Source of the DNA: Paracoccus marinus
GTDB lineage: Bacteria > Pseudomonadota > Alphaproteobacteria > Rhodobacterales > Rhodobacteraceae
Assembly (NCBI RefSeq): GCF_007018965.1
Contig: NZ_VJYZ01000007.1
Location: forward strand, 1 to 64,000
Reading direction: 5' to 3'
Length of the DNA stretch: 64,000 bases
This document shows positions 17,983-27,048 of this stretch, piece by piece (the first letter of the stretch is position 1; the number at the start of each line of letters is the position of its first letter). A program made the translations under genes and the position numbers. The notes under the pieces are model-generated. The model was not told the origin of the DNA. It saw only the letters and a list, made by a program, of their open reading frames with translations, and searched no databases.

Positions 17983-19640
17983 TCGTGACCTTCCCCCACC
18001 GGCAAGGCGTTCATCACCTTGCCGATATAGACCGAGTTCTGCGTCAGCGCCTCGGCGGTGCGGTCGAGATAGCGGATCGCGGGCTCTGCCTCGATCGTCA
18101 GCAGCGCCAGGGTCGCCACGACCGTCATCACCGCCAGGATCTCGACCGCGGGCAGCGGCGGCTCCTCGGCGTCGGCCCACAGGCTCTGGATGCCCCAGCG
18201 CACCATCGCGATCAGGGTGGCGAGGCCCGACAGGATCAGCAGCCCGACGAACAGCCAGTGTCCCCACATGAAGGGCTGCGTTCCGGCGGCCTCCACAGCG
18301 CCCGTCAGCATCGACAGCTTGCCCATGAAGCCGGGCAGGGGGGGCAGGCCCGCGACCACCATCACGCAGGCCACGAACGCGATCCCCAGCAGCGTCGTCG
18401 CGCCCGGGATGACCGGGCCCGCGTCGTTGGGCGCCATGTCGTCCTCGGGGTCGAGGCCGTAGGCCTCGGCGGTGACGGCCAGCAGGCCCGCGATCCCGCC
18501 TTCCTTGCGGCCGATCGGCTCGACCAGCAGGAACAGCCCCGACAGCGCGAGGGTGGACGCGAACATGTAGTAAAGCCCGCCCGACAGCATTGCCGCGCTG
18601 TCGTATTCGATGGCAAGGCCCACGACGCTCAGCAGCGTCCCCGACGAGACGAGGACGAGGTTGCCGGTCATCCGGCTGAGATCCTGCGAGGCGAGGACAC
18701 CGACCATGCCGAAGGCGATGGTGGCAAGCCCGCCCGCGACCAGCACCTCGGCCCCGAAGCCCGCCGACGCGCCCGCCGACCCGCCAAACAGCAGAAGGCC
18801 GAGCCGGATCACCGTATAGACGCCGACCTTGGTCATGATTGAAAACACCGCCGCCACAGGCGGCGACGCCGCGCTGTAGGCATTGGGAAGCCAGAAGCAC
18901 AGCGGCCACATCGCCGACTTTATCAGGAACGCGCCCGCCAGCAGCACCGCTGCGGCGTGTATGAGCGGCCGGTCCGCATCCGATAGAAGCGGCACCCGCC
19001 TTGCGAGGTCGGCCATGTTCAGCGTGCCGGTGACGCCGTAGATCAGCGAAACCCCCAGCAGGAACAGCATCGCCGCCAGCAGGTTGATCGCGATGTAGTG
19101 CAGCCCCGCGCCCACCCGCGCCCGCCCGGTCCCGTGCAGCAGCAGGCCGTAGGACGCGGCCAGCATCACCTCGAAAAAGACGAACAGGTTGAACAGGTCG
19201 CCGGTCAGGAACGCACCGTTCACGCCCATCAGCAGGCACTGGAACAGCGGCGCGAAATGCTGCCCGTTCCGGTGCCAGCGGTCGCCCGCGTAGATCAGCG
19301 CGGGCAGCGCCACCAGCGAGCCGAGCAGCAGCATCACGGCCGACAGCCGGTCCAGCACCAGGACGATCCCGTAGGGCGAGGGCCAGTCGCCCAGCAGATA
19401 GACCGAGACCGCCTCGGTCGAGTCCTTGGCGTGCAGGATCAGCGCCACCGCGACGATCAGCTGCAACCCGCAGGCTGCAAGGCCGATCCCCTGCTTCAGC
19501 TTCCGCCGCCGCTCGTCGTAGAGCAGCATGATCGCGGCCGCGACCAGCGGGATGAGGATCGGCGCGACGATCAGGTGCACCGGCAGTTGGCCGGTAAGGT
19601 GGGCGGGCAGGTTGCCCGCGATGTCGGCGGCCCCGTTCAC
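17979..19640 (-). CDS. phaD: Na+(K+)/H+ antiporter subunit D (MrpD/PhaD)
   Basis: A 553-residue multi-helix protein of the proton-pumping NADH dehydrogenase (NuoN/L/M) superfamily. It has GAFLTGDLFNLFVFFEVM, the proton-channel segment LIKSAMWPLCFWLPNAYSAA (Lys in a membrane helix) and ASQDLSRMTGNL. The GTG at 19640 is chosen because it overlaps the phaC stop (GTGA) and gives the family length; an open frame extends further upstream through phaC. It forms an ion channel of the Mrp complex with PhaAB. Confidence 0.92.
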   Translation of the reverse strand: MNGAADIAGNLPAHLTGQLPVHLIVAPILIPLVAAAIMLLYDERRRKLKQGIGLAACGLQLIVAVALILHAKDSTEAVSVYLLGDWPSPYGIVLVLDRLSAVMLLLGSLVALPALIYAGDRWHRNGQHFAPLFQCLLMGVNGAFLTGDLFNLFVFFEVMLAASYGLLLHGTGRARVGAGLHYIAINLLAAMLFLLGVSLIYGVTGTLNMADLARRVPLLSDADRPLIHAAAVLLAGAFLIKSAMWPLCFWLPNAYSAASPPVAAVFSIMTKVGVYTVIRLGLLLFGGSAGASAGFGAEVLVAGGLATIAFGMVGVLASQDLSRMTGNLVLVSSGTLLSVVGLAIEYDSAAMLSGGLYYMFASTLALSGLFLLVEPIGRKEGGIAGLLAVTAEAYGLDPEDDMAPNDAGPVIPGATTLLGIAFVACVMVVAGLPPLPGFMGKLSMLTGAVEAAGTQPFMWGHWLFVGLLILSGLATLIAMVRWGIQSLWADAEEPPLPAVEILAVMTVVATLALLTIEAEPAIRYLDRTAEALTQNSVYIGKVMNALPVGEGHE

Positions 19641-19981
19641 GGCTTGCGCTCCGATCCATCGACATGGTCGGTGCCGGTCAGGCCCCGCGACGCCATGATG
19701 ACGACCAGGAACAGCGCGGTCGTGGCGAAGCTGATGACAATTGCCGTCAGGACCAGCGCCTGCGGCACCGGGTCGGCAAAGACGTCGGGATCGACGAAGC
19801 CGCCCTTGGGCATGATCGGGGCCGCGCCTTCGACCAGGCGGCCCATGGCGAAGATGAACAGGTTGACGCCGTAGGACAGCAAGCACAGGCCGATGATGAC
19901 CTGGAACGTGCGCGGGCGCAGGATCAGCCACACGCCCGAGGCGACGAGAACGCCCATGCTCACGGACAGGACGAGTTCCAT
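19637..19981 (-). CDS. phaC: Na+(K+)/H+ antiporter subunit C (MrpC/PhaC)
   Basis: A 114-residue NuoK-like membrane subunit with three helices. It shows GLCLLSYGVNLFIFAMGRL and DPVPQALVLTAIVISFA, both typical of MrpC. The ATG overlaps the PhaAB stop by 1 nt (TGATG). Confidence 0.93.
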   Translation of the reverse strand: MELVLSVSMGVLVASGVWLILRPRTFQVIIGLCLLSYGVNLFIFAMGRLVEGAAPIMPKGGFVDPDVFADPVPQALVLTAIVISFATTALFLVVIMASRGLTGTDHVDGSERKP

Positions 19982-22900
19982 CAGCGATCCTCCGTCGCAA
20001 GGGGCGCGTCCGCGGGTGAGGGCGCGGGCCGGTCCGGCGGCGTCGGCGCGACCGGCCTTTGACCCGCGACCGCCGCGGCGTCGGCTTCATCGCGCGCCCG
20101 CAGACGCGCCGAGCGCAGCGACTGGTGGGCGATGGCGATCAGGATCAGCACGGTCGCGCCCACCACCACCGCGAATACGCCCATGTCGAACAGAAGCGCG
20201 GTCGCGGCCGGCACCTCGCCGATCAGCGGAATCGCGACGTACTGCGCGTGCGCGGTCAGGAACGGATAGCCGAACAGGATCGAGCCAAGCCCCGTCGCCG
20301 CCGCGAACAGCAGCCCCGCGCCGATCCAGCGCACCGGCAGGATCGTGATCCGCCCCTCGATCCAGCGCACGTTCGTGGCGAGGTATTGCAGCAGCAGCGC
20401 CACCGCGAACGCGACGCCCGCGGCAAAGCCGCCGCCCGGCAGGTCGTGGCCGCGCAGGAACAGATAGGCCGACAGGGCGATGGTCACGGGGAACATCCAC
20501 TGCATGATGACCGACGGGATCGCCATCATCACGTCGTGGCGGGTGGGTTGGTGTTCAGCCTCGCGCAGGGCGTCGGACGCCTCTTCGGCGGCGCTCATCG
20601 GCGGCAGTTCGACCTGCGTCTGCTGGTCGGGCACGGCCACGCTTTCGGGCGCCGGGCGGAAGCGGCGCAAGAGCGCGTAGCAGGTCAGCGCGACGATCCC
20701 AAGCACGGTAATCTCGCCCATCGTGTCGAAGGCGCGGAAATCCACCAGGATGACGTTGACGGCGTTGGTGCCCCCGCCCTCGGCATAGGCGTTGCGGCGG
20801 AACCAGTCGCCGATGGTCAGCCCCGGCGCGGCCGTCATCACCGAAAAGGCCAGCGCCGCGACCCCGGTGCCGCAGACCGCCGCGATGACGAGGTCCTGGG
20901 TCCGCCGGGCGCGGGCCTGCAGGCCAAGATCGCCCGGAATCTCCTGGCGGCGCTTGGGAAGCCAGCGCAGCCCCAGAAGCAGCAGGACGGTCGTCACCAC
21001 CTCGACGAGCAACTGCGTCACCGCAAGGTCGGGGGCCGAGAACCAGGCGAAGGTCACGGCCGTCGCCAGCCCCGCCCCGCCCAGCAGCGCCAGCGCGGCG
21101 AAGCGGTGATACTTGGCCTGGATCGCCGCGCCCACCGCGCAGGCCGCGCCGCCGAACCACAGCAGCGCGAAGCTTGCGTCGAAGTTCTGCATCAGGTCGC
21201 GCGGGTTCAGCCGCGACGCGCCGACCAGCACGATCGCCGCCCCCGCCGCCACCAGCAGCACCGCCAGCCGCATCTGCACCTGAAGATGCCGCGTCCCGAA
21301 CCGGCGATAAAGCCTGAGCGACCATTTCCGCGTCAGCAGCAGCATGACCCGGTCGAACATCGACTGCGCCGACAGCCGCGCCAGCAGCCCCGGCGCCTCG
21401 TTCGCGTTAAGGAGCTTGGGCGCCGCGATCAGATACAGGAACGTGCCGAGCGCCAGCGCCGTCAGGCTCATCTGCAGGGGCGTGTTGAAGCCGTGCCACA
21501 GGGCGAGGCTATAGTCCGGCACGTTGCCGCCAAGGACGGCGACCACGCCCGCATGCAGCACCGGACCGATCAGGGCCGCGGGCCACAGCCCGACCAGCAA
21601 GACAAAAAGGACCAGCAATTCGACCGGGCGCCGCATCCAGGTCGCGGGCTCGTGCGGTTCCTTGGGCAGGTCGGTCGCGGGCGGGCCGAAGAACACGGTC
21701 ATGATGAAGCGCAGCGAATAGGCGATGGAAAAGACGCTGGCGAGCGTCGCCATGTAGGGCAGCGCGTTGTCGAGCCAGGTGCCGTTGTGCCAGTCGGCGG
21801 CCTCGGCGAAGAACATCTCTTTCGACAAAAAGCCGTTGAGCAGCGGCACGCCGCCCATCGCCGCCGCCGCCACGATCGCCAGCGCCGAGGTGCGCGGCAT
21901 CGGCCGGCGCAGCCCGCTCAGCCTTCGCATGTCGCGGGTGCCGGTCTCGTGGTCGATGATGCCGGCGGCCATGAACAGCGACGCCTTGAAGATCGCGTGG
22001 TTGAGGATGTGGAAGATCGCGGCGACAATCGCCCCGCCGCTGCCGATCCCCGCAAGCGCGGTGATGAGGCCCAGATGGCTGATCGTGGAATAGGCCAGCA
22101 ACCCCTTGAGGTCGTTGCGGTACAGCGCGATCAGCGCGCCGAACATCAGCGTGGCCATGCCGGTGCCCGCGACGATCCAGAACCAGGCGGGCGTGCCGCC
22201 GAGGACGGGCGAAAAGCGCACCAGCAGGAACACCCCCGCCTTTACCATCGTCGCCGAATGCAGGTAGGACGACACCGGCGTCGGCGCAGACATCGCGTTC
22301 GGCAGCCAGAAATGGAACGGCACCTGCGCGGATTTGGTGAACGCGCCCAACAGGAACAGCCCCAGGATCCACGGGTACCAGGCATGGGCGCGCACCACGG
22401 CGCCCGCCCGCAGCACGTCGTCCAGCTGGTAGCTGCCCACGACCTGCCCCAGCAGGATCATCGCCGCGAGCAGCGCCATCCCCCCGGTCCCGGTCACGAT
22501 CAGCGCCGTCCGCGCCCCTTCGCGCGCGCCCGCGCTCTGGTGCCAGTAGCCGATCAGCAGGAAGGAAAAGATGCTGGTCAGTTCCCAGAACACGACCATC
22601 AGCAGGATGTTGCCCGACACGAGCAGCCCCACCATCGCGCCCGAGAACGCGAGCAGAAGCCCGTAGAATCGCGGCACCGGGTCGGCGGGCGACAGGTAGT
22701 AGCGGGCGTAGATCACGACCAGAAAGCCGATCCCGAACACCAGCAGCAGCATCAGCCACGCAAAGCCGTCCAGCCGCAGCGCCAGGTTCAGCCCCAACGA
22801 CGGCACCCATTCGATCGTGCGGGTGACAACGCCGCCGTCCTGGACCTGCCCGAACAGCGCGGCAAGCCCGATCAGCCCCGCGAGCATCACCCCGCAGCCC

Positions 22901-23004
22901 AGCACGACCTCTCCGTTGCGGGCCGACACCGGCATGGTGATCGCCGCAAGCGCGCCCGCGAAGGGCAGGACGACCAGAAGGGTGATGAGGGTCTGGGCGA
23001 GCAT
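19981..23004 (-). CDS. phaAB: Na+(K+)/H+ antiporter fused subunit A/B (PhaAB)
   Basis: A 1007-residue inner-membrane protein, the main ion-translocating subunit. The first ~780 residues are MrpA (NuoL-like, with WELTSIFSFLLIGYWHQ, KSAQVPFHFWLPNAMSAPTPV and HILNHAIFKASLFM); the last ~170 are MrpB (SVIMQWMFPVTIALSAYLFL, GHDLPGGGFAAGV). Fusion of A and B is the arrangement known from rhizobial pha operons. The start MLAQTLITLLVVLPFAGAL fits the family; upstream in-frame sequence is low-complexity. First gene of a six-gene operon. Confidence 0.94.
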   Translation of the reverse strand: MLAQTLITLLVVLPFAGALAAITMPVSARNGEVVLGCGVMLAGLIGLAALFGQVQDGGVVTRTIEWVPSLGLNLALRLDGFAWLMLLLVFGIGFLVVIYARYYLSPADPVPRFYGLLLAFSGAMVGLLVSGNILLMVVFWELTSIFSFLLIGYWHQSAGAREGARTALIVTGTGGMALLAAMILLGQVVGSYQLDDVLRAGAVVRAHAWYPWILGLFLLGAFTKSAQVPFHFWLPNAMSAPTPVSSYLHSATMVKAGVFLLVRFSPVLGGTPAWFWIVAGTGMATLMFGALIALYRNDLKGLLAYSTISHLGLITALAGIGSGGAIVAAIFHILNHAIFKASLFMAAGIIDHETGTRDMRRLSGLRRPMPRTSALAIVAAAAMGGVPLLNGFLSKEMFFAEAADWHNGTWLDNALPYMATLASVFSIAYSLRFIMTVFFGPPATDLPKEPHEPATWMRRPVELLVLFVLLVGLWPAALIGPVLHAGVVAVLGGNVPDYSLALWHGFNTPLQMSLTALALGTFLYLIAAPKLLNANEAPGLLARLSAQSMFDRVMLLLTRKWSLRLYRRFGTRHLQVQMRLAVLLVAAGAAIVLVGASRLNPRDLMQNFDASFALLWFGGAACAVGAAIQAKYHRFAALALLGGAGLATAVTFAWFSAPDLAVTQLLVEVVTTVLLLLGLRWLPKRRQEIPGDLGLQARARRTQDLVIAAVCGTGVAALAFSVMTAAPGLTIGDWFRRNAYAEGGGTNAVNVILVDFRAFDTMGEITVLGIVALTCYALLRRFRPAPESVAVPDQQTQVELPPMSAAEEASDALREAEHQPTRHDVMMAIPSVIMQWMFPVTIALSAYLFLRGHDLPGGGFAAGVAFAVALLLQYLATNVRWIEGRITILPVRWIGAGLLFAAATGLGSILFGYPFLTAHAQYVAIPLIGEVPAATALLFDMGVFAVVVGATVLILIAIAHQSLRSARLRARDEADAAAVAGQRPVAPTPPDRPAPSPADAPLATEDR

Positions 23005-23536
23005 GGGTCCGGCTTGCAGTCTTTCGGCGGGCGGTGCCGGCGGGACCGGCATCGGGGTTTCGGGCGGCGCGGGTGCCCCAGGGGGCGGTGCGGCCGGCAT
23101 GCGGGCGGACGCAGGACCGCGCGGAACGCGCGCCGGCGGGGCGCCGGCGGGATACCTGCGGCCCAACCCCCCTGGCTGCGCGCCCGCCGTCGGCAAATGG
23201 CCGGACGCGCATCGGGGTGTTCGCGCGCGGCCTGCCCAAGGGGGCGATTCCGGAGCCGAACGGCCGCGTGACAGGGTTGCCACCTGCCCAAGGCGCTACA
23301 CGTGCGAAGGCGGGCGCGTCAATCCGGACGGGACGAGAAAATGGCCGGCGCGGGTGGATCGGTGCAGGCCGTTCCGGTCAGCAGGCGCAGCGCCCGGCGC
23401 ACGCGCGGCAAGGCGCGACGACCGCGTGACAATCGCGTGAGTCCTGCGGCCTGATCTGGCCGCGCGTGATGGGGAAGGTCCGACCCCCGACCGGCATCTT
23501 GGCGTTGCCTCCACGGGCCGCCCCGACCGTGCCTGC
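23005..23536. other. Non-coding region upstream of phaAB
   Basis: A 530-bp, very GC-rich stretch between the start of phaAB and the end of the GntR regulator gene. Open frames exist on both strands, but their products are Arg/Pro/Ala-rich and resemble nothing known to me. No RNA gene or clear promoter is seen; phaAB control signals must lie here. Confidence 0.45.
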
Positions 23537-24331
23537 CTAATCGCGCGGCGTCGTCAGCCCGCCGCCGTCCAGCCGCCGCCGCGACAGGTCCAGCCGCGCC
23601 TCGGCCCCGGCGAGGTCGCGGATCGCGTCGCGCAGGAAGCCCAGATGCGCGTGCGCCGCCGCCCGCGCGTCGTCCGGGCGGCGGGTCAGGATCGCGTCCG
23701 CGATCGTCAGGTGCTGGTCGCGCAGCTTGTCGCGGATTGCGGGGATGGAAAACATCCGCGCCCGGTTCTGCAGCACGTCGCTGCGCAGAAGCGACGACAG
23801 CGCCTGCATGATCTGCAGCAGCACCAGGTTGTGGCTCGCCTCGTAGATCGCGGCGTGAAGGTCGGCGTCGGCCTCTGCCTCCTCCTGCGGGTCGGCGGTG
23901 ACGTGGGCACGCTCGATCCGCTCGGCGCAGGCGCGGATGCGGTCCAGATCCACGTCGTTGGCGCGCATCGCCGCCATCGCCGAGGCCGCGCTTTCCACCG
24001 TGTCGCGGAACTCCAGATAATGATCGGCGACCTCGCCCCGTTCAGCCAGCAGCCGTATCAGCGGATCGGTGATCGAGGCTGTGGCAAGCTGCGCCACCCG
24101 CGCGCCGCGACCTTCCTTGCTGGTCAGGAGCCCGCGGCTTTCCAGGTCCTTCAGCGCCAGCCGCACCGTCGGGCGCGACACCCCCAGCCGCAGGGCCAAC
24201 TCGCGCTCGGGCAGCAGCGGCTCGCCGGGTCGCAGCGATCCTTCAAGGATCAGCCGCTCGATCCGCGCGGTGACGGCGGCGGCGGCGGTGGGGGGCTTGG
24301 CCGCGTCCGGGCCGGGCAGCGCGTCGTTCAT
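23537..24331 (-). CDS. glcC: GntR/FadR-family transcriptional regulator of the glc genes
   Basis: A 264-residue DNA-binding protein. The winged helix (about residues 18-85) includes LPERELALRLGVSRPTVRLAL and GLLTSKEGRGARV, followed by an all-helical FCD ligand domain (about 100-235). It resembles GlcC/LldR/PdhR regulators and is divergent from glcDEF, so it probably senses glycolate or a related hydroxy acid. A perfect inverted repeat between the two genes (24396-24412) is the likely operator. The gene symbol rests on context. Confidence 0.82.
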   Translation of the reverse strand: MNDALPGPDAAKPPTAAAAVTARIERLILEGSLRPGEPLLPERELALRLGVSRPTVRLALKDLESRGLLTSKEGRGARVAQLATASITDPLIRLLAERGEVADHYLEFRDTVESAASAMAAMRANDVDLDRIRACAERIERAHVTADPQEEAEADADLHAAIYEASHNLVLLQIMQALSSLLRSDVLQNRARMFSIPAIRDKLRDQHLTIADAILTRRPDDARAAAHAHLGFLRDAIRDLAGAEARLDLSRRRLDGGGLTTPRD

Positions 24332-24384
24332 GCCGCCACGTTCGTGGCTGCGCGGGCGTTAGGCAAGGCCCCACAGACAAGGGC

Positions 24385-24413
24385 TTGACGATTTCGGTAA
24401 AAAAACTTTACCA
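24385..24413 (+). promoter_or_regulatory. glcDEF promoter with GntR-type operator
   Basis: GGTAAA (24396-24401) and TTTACC (24407-24412) form a perfect inverted repeat with a 5-nt spacer, the form expected for a FadR-like dimer site (GGT...ACC). A TTGACG -35 lies at 24385-24390, so bound regulator would cover the promoter. The -10 (about 24408-24413) is weak. Confidence 0.65.
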
Positions 24414-24453
24414 CAGGTGATCGGCTTGCCGCACCGCAGATTGGAACGCCCCG

Positions 24454-25911
24454 ATGTCCACGATCGCCATGCCCGCGCCAGACCAGGACATCATCGCCCG
24501 CAAGGACGAGATCGTCGCCGCGCTTGCCGCCGTCCTGCCCGCCGACGCAGTGATCTTCGACCCCGAGGAAACCCGCGCCTACGAATGCGACGCGCTGACC
24601 GCCTATCGCTGTCCGCCGCTGGCCGTGGTGCTGCCGCGCTCGACCGCCGAGGTCGCGGCCGCGATGGGCGTCTGCCACCGCATGGGCGTCAAGGTCGTGC
24701 CGCGCGGGGCGGCAACCTCGCTCGCCGGGGGCGCGCTGCCCACCGCCGACAGCGCCATCATCGGCACGATGCGCCTGCGCGAGGTGCTGGAAATCGACAC
24801 CGCCAACCGCTTCATCCGGGTGCAGTCGGGCGTGACGAACCTGTCCGTCAGCGCCGAGTTGGAGCCCGAGGGGTTCTTCTACGCCCCCGACCCGTCCTCG
24901 CAGCTGGCCTGTACCATCGCGGGCAACATCGGCATGAACTCGGGCGGGGCGCACTGCCTGAAATACGGCGTCACCACCAACAACCTGATGGGCGTGACGC
25001 TGGTGCTGGCGACGGGCGAGATCGTGGAACTCGGCGGGCCCGAGCCGGGCGCGGCGGGGCTGGACCTCGTCGGCCTGATCTGCGGGTCCGAGGGGCAGCT
25101 TGGCATAGTGACCGAAGCCACGCTGCGGATCCTGCCCCGGCCCGAGGGGGCGCGGCCCATGCTGATCGGGTTCGACAGCGCCGAGGTCGCGGGCGAATGC
25201 GTGGCGCGGATCATCCGCTCGGGCGTGCTGCCGGTCGCCATCGAATACATGGACGACGTCTGCCTGCGTGCCGTCGAGGCGTTCGTCCACGCGGGCTATC
25301 CCGACTGCACCGCCGTCCTGATCGTCGAGGTCGAGGGGTCCGAGGCCGAGATCGCCGACCAGACCGCCCGCATCCAGGCCATCGCCGCCGACCTGAACCC
25401 GGTCGAGTTCCGCCCCAGCCGGACCGAGGCGGAATCGCTCGCGATCTGGAAGGGGCGCAAGTCGGCATTCGGGGCGATGGGGCGGATCGGCGACTACCTG
25501 TGCCTCGACGGCACGGTGCCGGTGTCGCAGCTGCCCTTCACCCTGCGGCGGATCGGCGAGATGTCCAAGGAACACGGGCTCGAGGTCGCGAACGTCTTTC
25601 ACGCGGGCGACGGCAACATGCACCCTCTGATCCTGTTCGACGCCAACACGCCCGGCGATCTGGAACGGGCCGAGGCGTTCGGGGCCGAGGTCCTGCGCCT
25701 CTGCGTCGAGGTGGGCGGCTGCCTGACCGGCGAGCATGGCGTGGGGATCGAGAAGCGCGACCTGATGAGGCGGCAGTATTCGCCCGACGACATGGCGATC
25801 CAGATGGAGGTCAAGACCGCCTTCGACCCCGGCTGGCTTCTGAACCCCGCCAAGGTGTTCCCGCTGGACGAAAGCCGCCTCTTCCGCGAGGGCGCCGCGC
25901 GATGGACGTGA
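24454..25911 (+). CDS. glcD: Glycolate oxidase subunit GlcD (FAD-linked)
   Basis: A 485-residue FAD-binding subunit oxidising glycolate to glyoxylate. The FAD PCMH domain spans about residues 45-225 (VVPRGAATSLAGGALP, PDPSSQLACTIAGNIGMNSGG), and the C-terminal domain has NVFHAGDGNMHPLILFD and GGCLTGEHGVGIEKRD. Length fits GlcD (about 499). It opens glcDEF, its end overlapping glcE by 10 nt. Confidence 0.94.
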   Translation: MSTIAMPAPDQDIIARKDEIVAALAAVLPADAVIFDPEETRAYECDALTAYRCPPLAVVLPRSTAEVAAAMGVCHRMGVKVVPRGAATSLAGGALPTADSAIIGTMRLREVLEIDTANRFIRVQSGVTNLSVSAELEPEGFFYAPDPSSQLACTIAGNIGMNSGGAHCLKYGVTTNNLMGVTLVLATGEIVELGGPEPGAAGLDLVGLICGSEGQLGIVTEATLRILPRPEGARPMLIGFDSAEVAGECVARIIRSGVLPVAIEYMDDVCLRAVEAFVHAGYPDCTAVLIVEVEGSEAEIADQTARIQAIAADLNPVEFRPSRTEAESLAIWKGRKSAFGAMGRIGDYLCLDGTVPVSQLPFTLRRIGEMSKEHGLEVANVFHAGDGNMHPLILFDANTPGDLERAEAFGAEVLRLCVEVGGCLTGEHGVGIEKRDLMRRQYSPDDMAIQMEVKTAFDPGWLLNPAKVFPLDESRLFREGAARWT

Positions 25912-27047
25912 GCCTGGCATCGGATGTCGCGCCGGGCGACGAGGCGGAACTCGCCGCCTTCGTCGCGGACAGCGCGGCCGGCCGCCGCGCGCTTCGGGTC
26001 ATCGGCGGCGGCACGCGTCTGCCGTTCTCCGGCGACGGCGTCACGTTGACCACCCGCGCGCTCCGGGGGATCGTCACCTACGAACCGGGCGAGCTGACCC
26101 TGATCGCCCGCACCGGAACGCCGTTGGACGAGATCGAGGCGACGCTCGCGGCCCAGGGGCAGGCGCTCGCCTTCGAGCCGATGGACCACCGCGTGCTGCT
26201 TGGCGGCTCCGGCACGCCTACTATCGGCGGCGTCGTCGCGGCGAACGTCTGCGGCCCGCGGCGGGTGCAGGCGGGGGCGGCGCGCGACCACCTGCTGGGC
26301 GTGCGCTTCGTGGACGGGCAGGGGCGCGTCATCAAGAACGGCGGCCGGGTCATGAAGAACGTGACGGGGATGGACCTTGGCAAGTTGTTGGCGGGGTCGT
26401 TCGGGACGCTGGGCGTGCTGACGCAGGTGGCGCTGAAGACGCTGCCGGTCGCGGAATCGCGGCTGACGCTGGCGTTCCCCGACGTATCGGCCCGGCAGGC
26501 GGTCGAGATCTTCTGCGCCGCGCTGGGCACGCCCTGCGAAGTGTCGGGCGCCGCTTTCCTGAACGGCACCGCCTGGCTGCGGATCGAGGGGCTGGCGGGG
26601 CAGGTGGCCCATCGCCGCGACCGGCTTGCCGCGCTGCTCCGGGGCCGCCCGGTCGAGGTGCTGGACGATGCCGCCACGCGGGGGCTGTGGCGCGACCTGC
26701 GCGACGTGCGCTATTTCGCGGACGTCGCCGGTGCTGTGTGGCGCATCGTGGTCAAGCCGACCGACGCGCCCGCCGTGCTGGACGCGCTGGCGCCGTTGGG
26801 CGGTCGGTCGTCGCTCGACTGGGGCGGGGGGCTGATCTGGCATGTCGGGCCGGGCGGCGCGGATGCGGTCAGGCGCGCGGTCAGGCAGGCGGCCGCCGCC
26901 GGCCACGCGACGCTGGTTCGCGGCGATCCGGCCGCAGACGGCCCCGTCTTCCAGCCGCAGCCCGCCGGCGTCGCCGCGCTTTCCGCCGCCATGCGGCGCA
27001 CCTTTGACCCTGCCGGGATCCTCAATCCCGGCCTGATGGCGGGCTGA
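25902..27047 (+). CDS. glcE: Glycolate oxidase subunit GlcE (FAD-binding)
   Basis: A 381-residue second FAD-linked subunit of the glycolate oxidase complex. It shows RVIGGGTRLPF, LGGSGTPTIGGVVAANVCGPRR and GGRVMKNVTGMDLGKLLAGS, the typical GlcE series. The ATG at 25902 overlaps glcD by 10 nt; the stop is 1 nt before glcF. The C-terminus (MRRTFDPAGILNPG) is intact. Confidence 0.94.
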   Translation: MDVSLASDVAPGDEAELAAFVADSAAGRRALRVIGGGTRLPFSGDGVTLTTRALRGIVTYEPGELTLIARTGTPLDEIEATLAAQGQALAFEPMDHRVLLGGSGTPTIGGVVAANVCGPRRVQAGAARDHLLGVRFVDGQGRVIKNGGRVMKNVTGMDLGKLLAGSFGTLGVLTQVALKTLPVAESRLTLAFPDVSARQAVEIFCAALGTPCEVSGAAFLNGTAWLRIEGLAGQVAHRRDRLAALLRGRPVEVLDDAATRGLWRDLRDVRYFADVAGAVWRIVVKPTDAPAVLDALAPLGGRSSLDWGGGLIWHVGPGGADAVRRAVRQAAAAGHATLVRGDPAADGPVFQPQPAGVAALSAAMRRTFDPAGILNPGLMAG

Positions 27048-27048
27048 C

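Noticed and set aside
17983-19665. Upstream extension of the phaE frame to about 720 codons
   Set aside because: It lies inside phaD in another frame and is Arg/Ala/Gly-rich; the 161-residue MrpE start matches the family.
20059-23271. A 1070-codon plus-strand open frame opposite phaAB
   Set aside because: Arg/Gln/His-rich product that mirrors the codon pattern of phaAB; GC-driven shadow.
24328-25920. Minus-strand 530-codon frame opposite glcD
   Set aside because: No domain, His/Arg/Gly-rich; GlcD motifs are complete on the plus strand.
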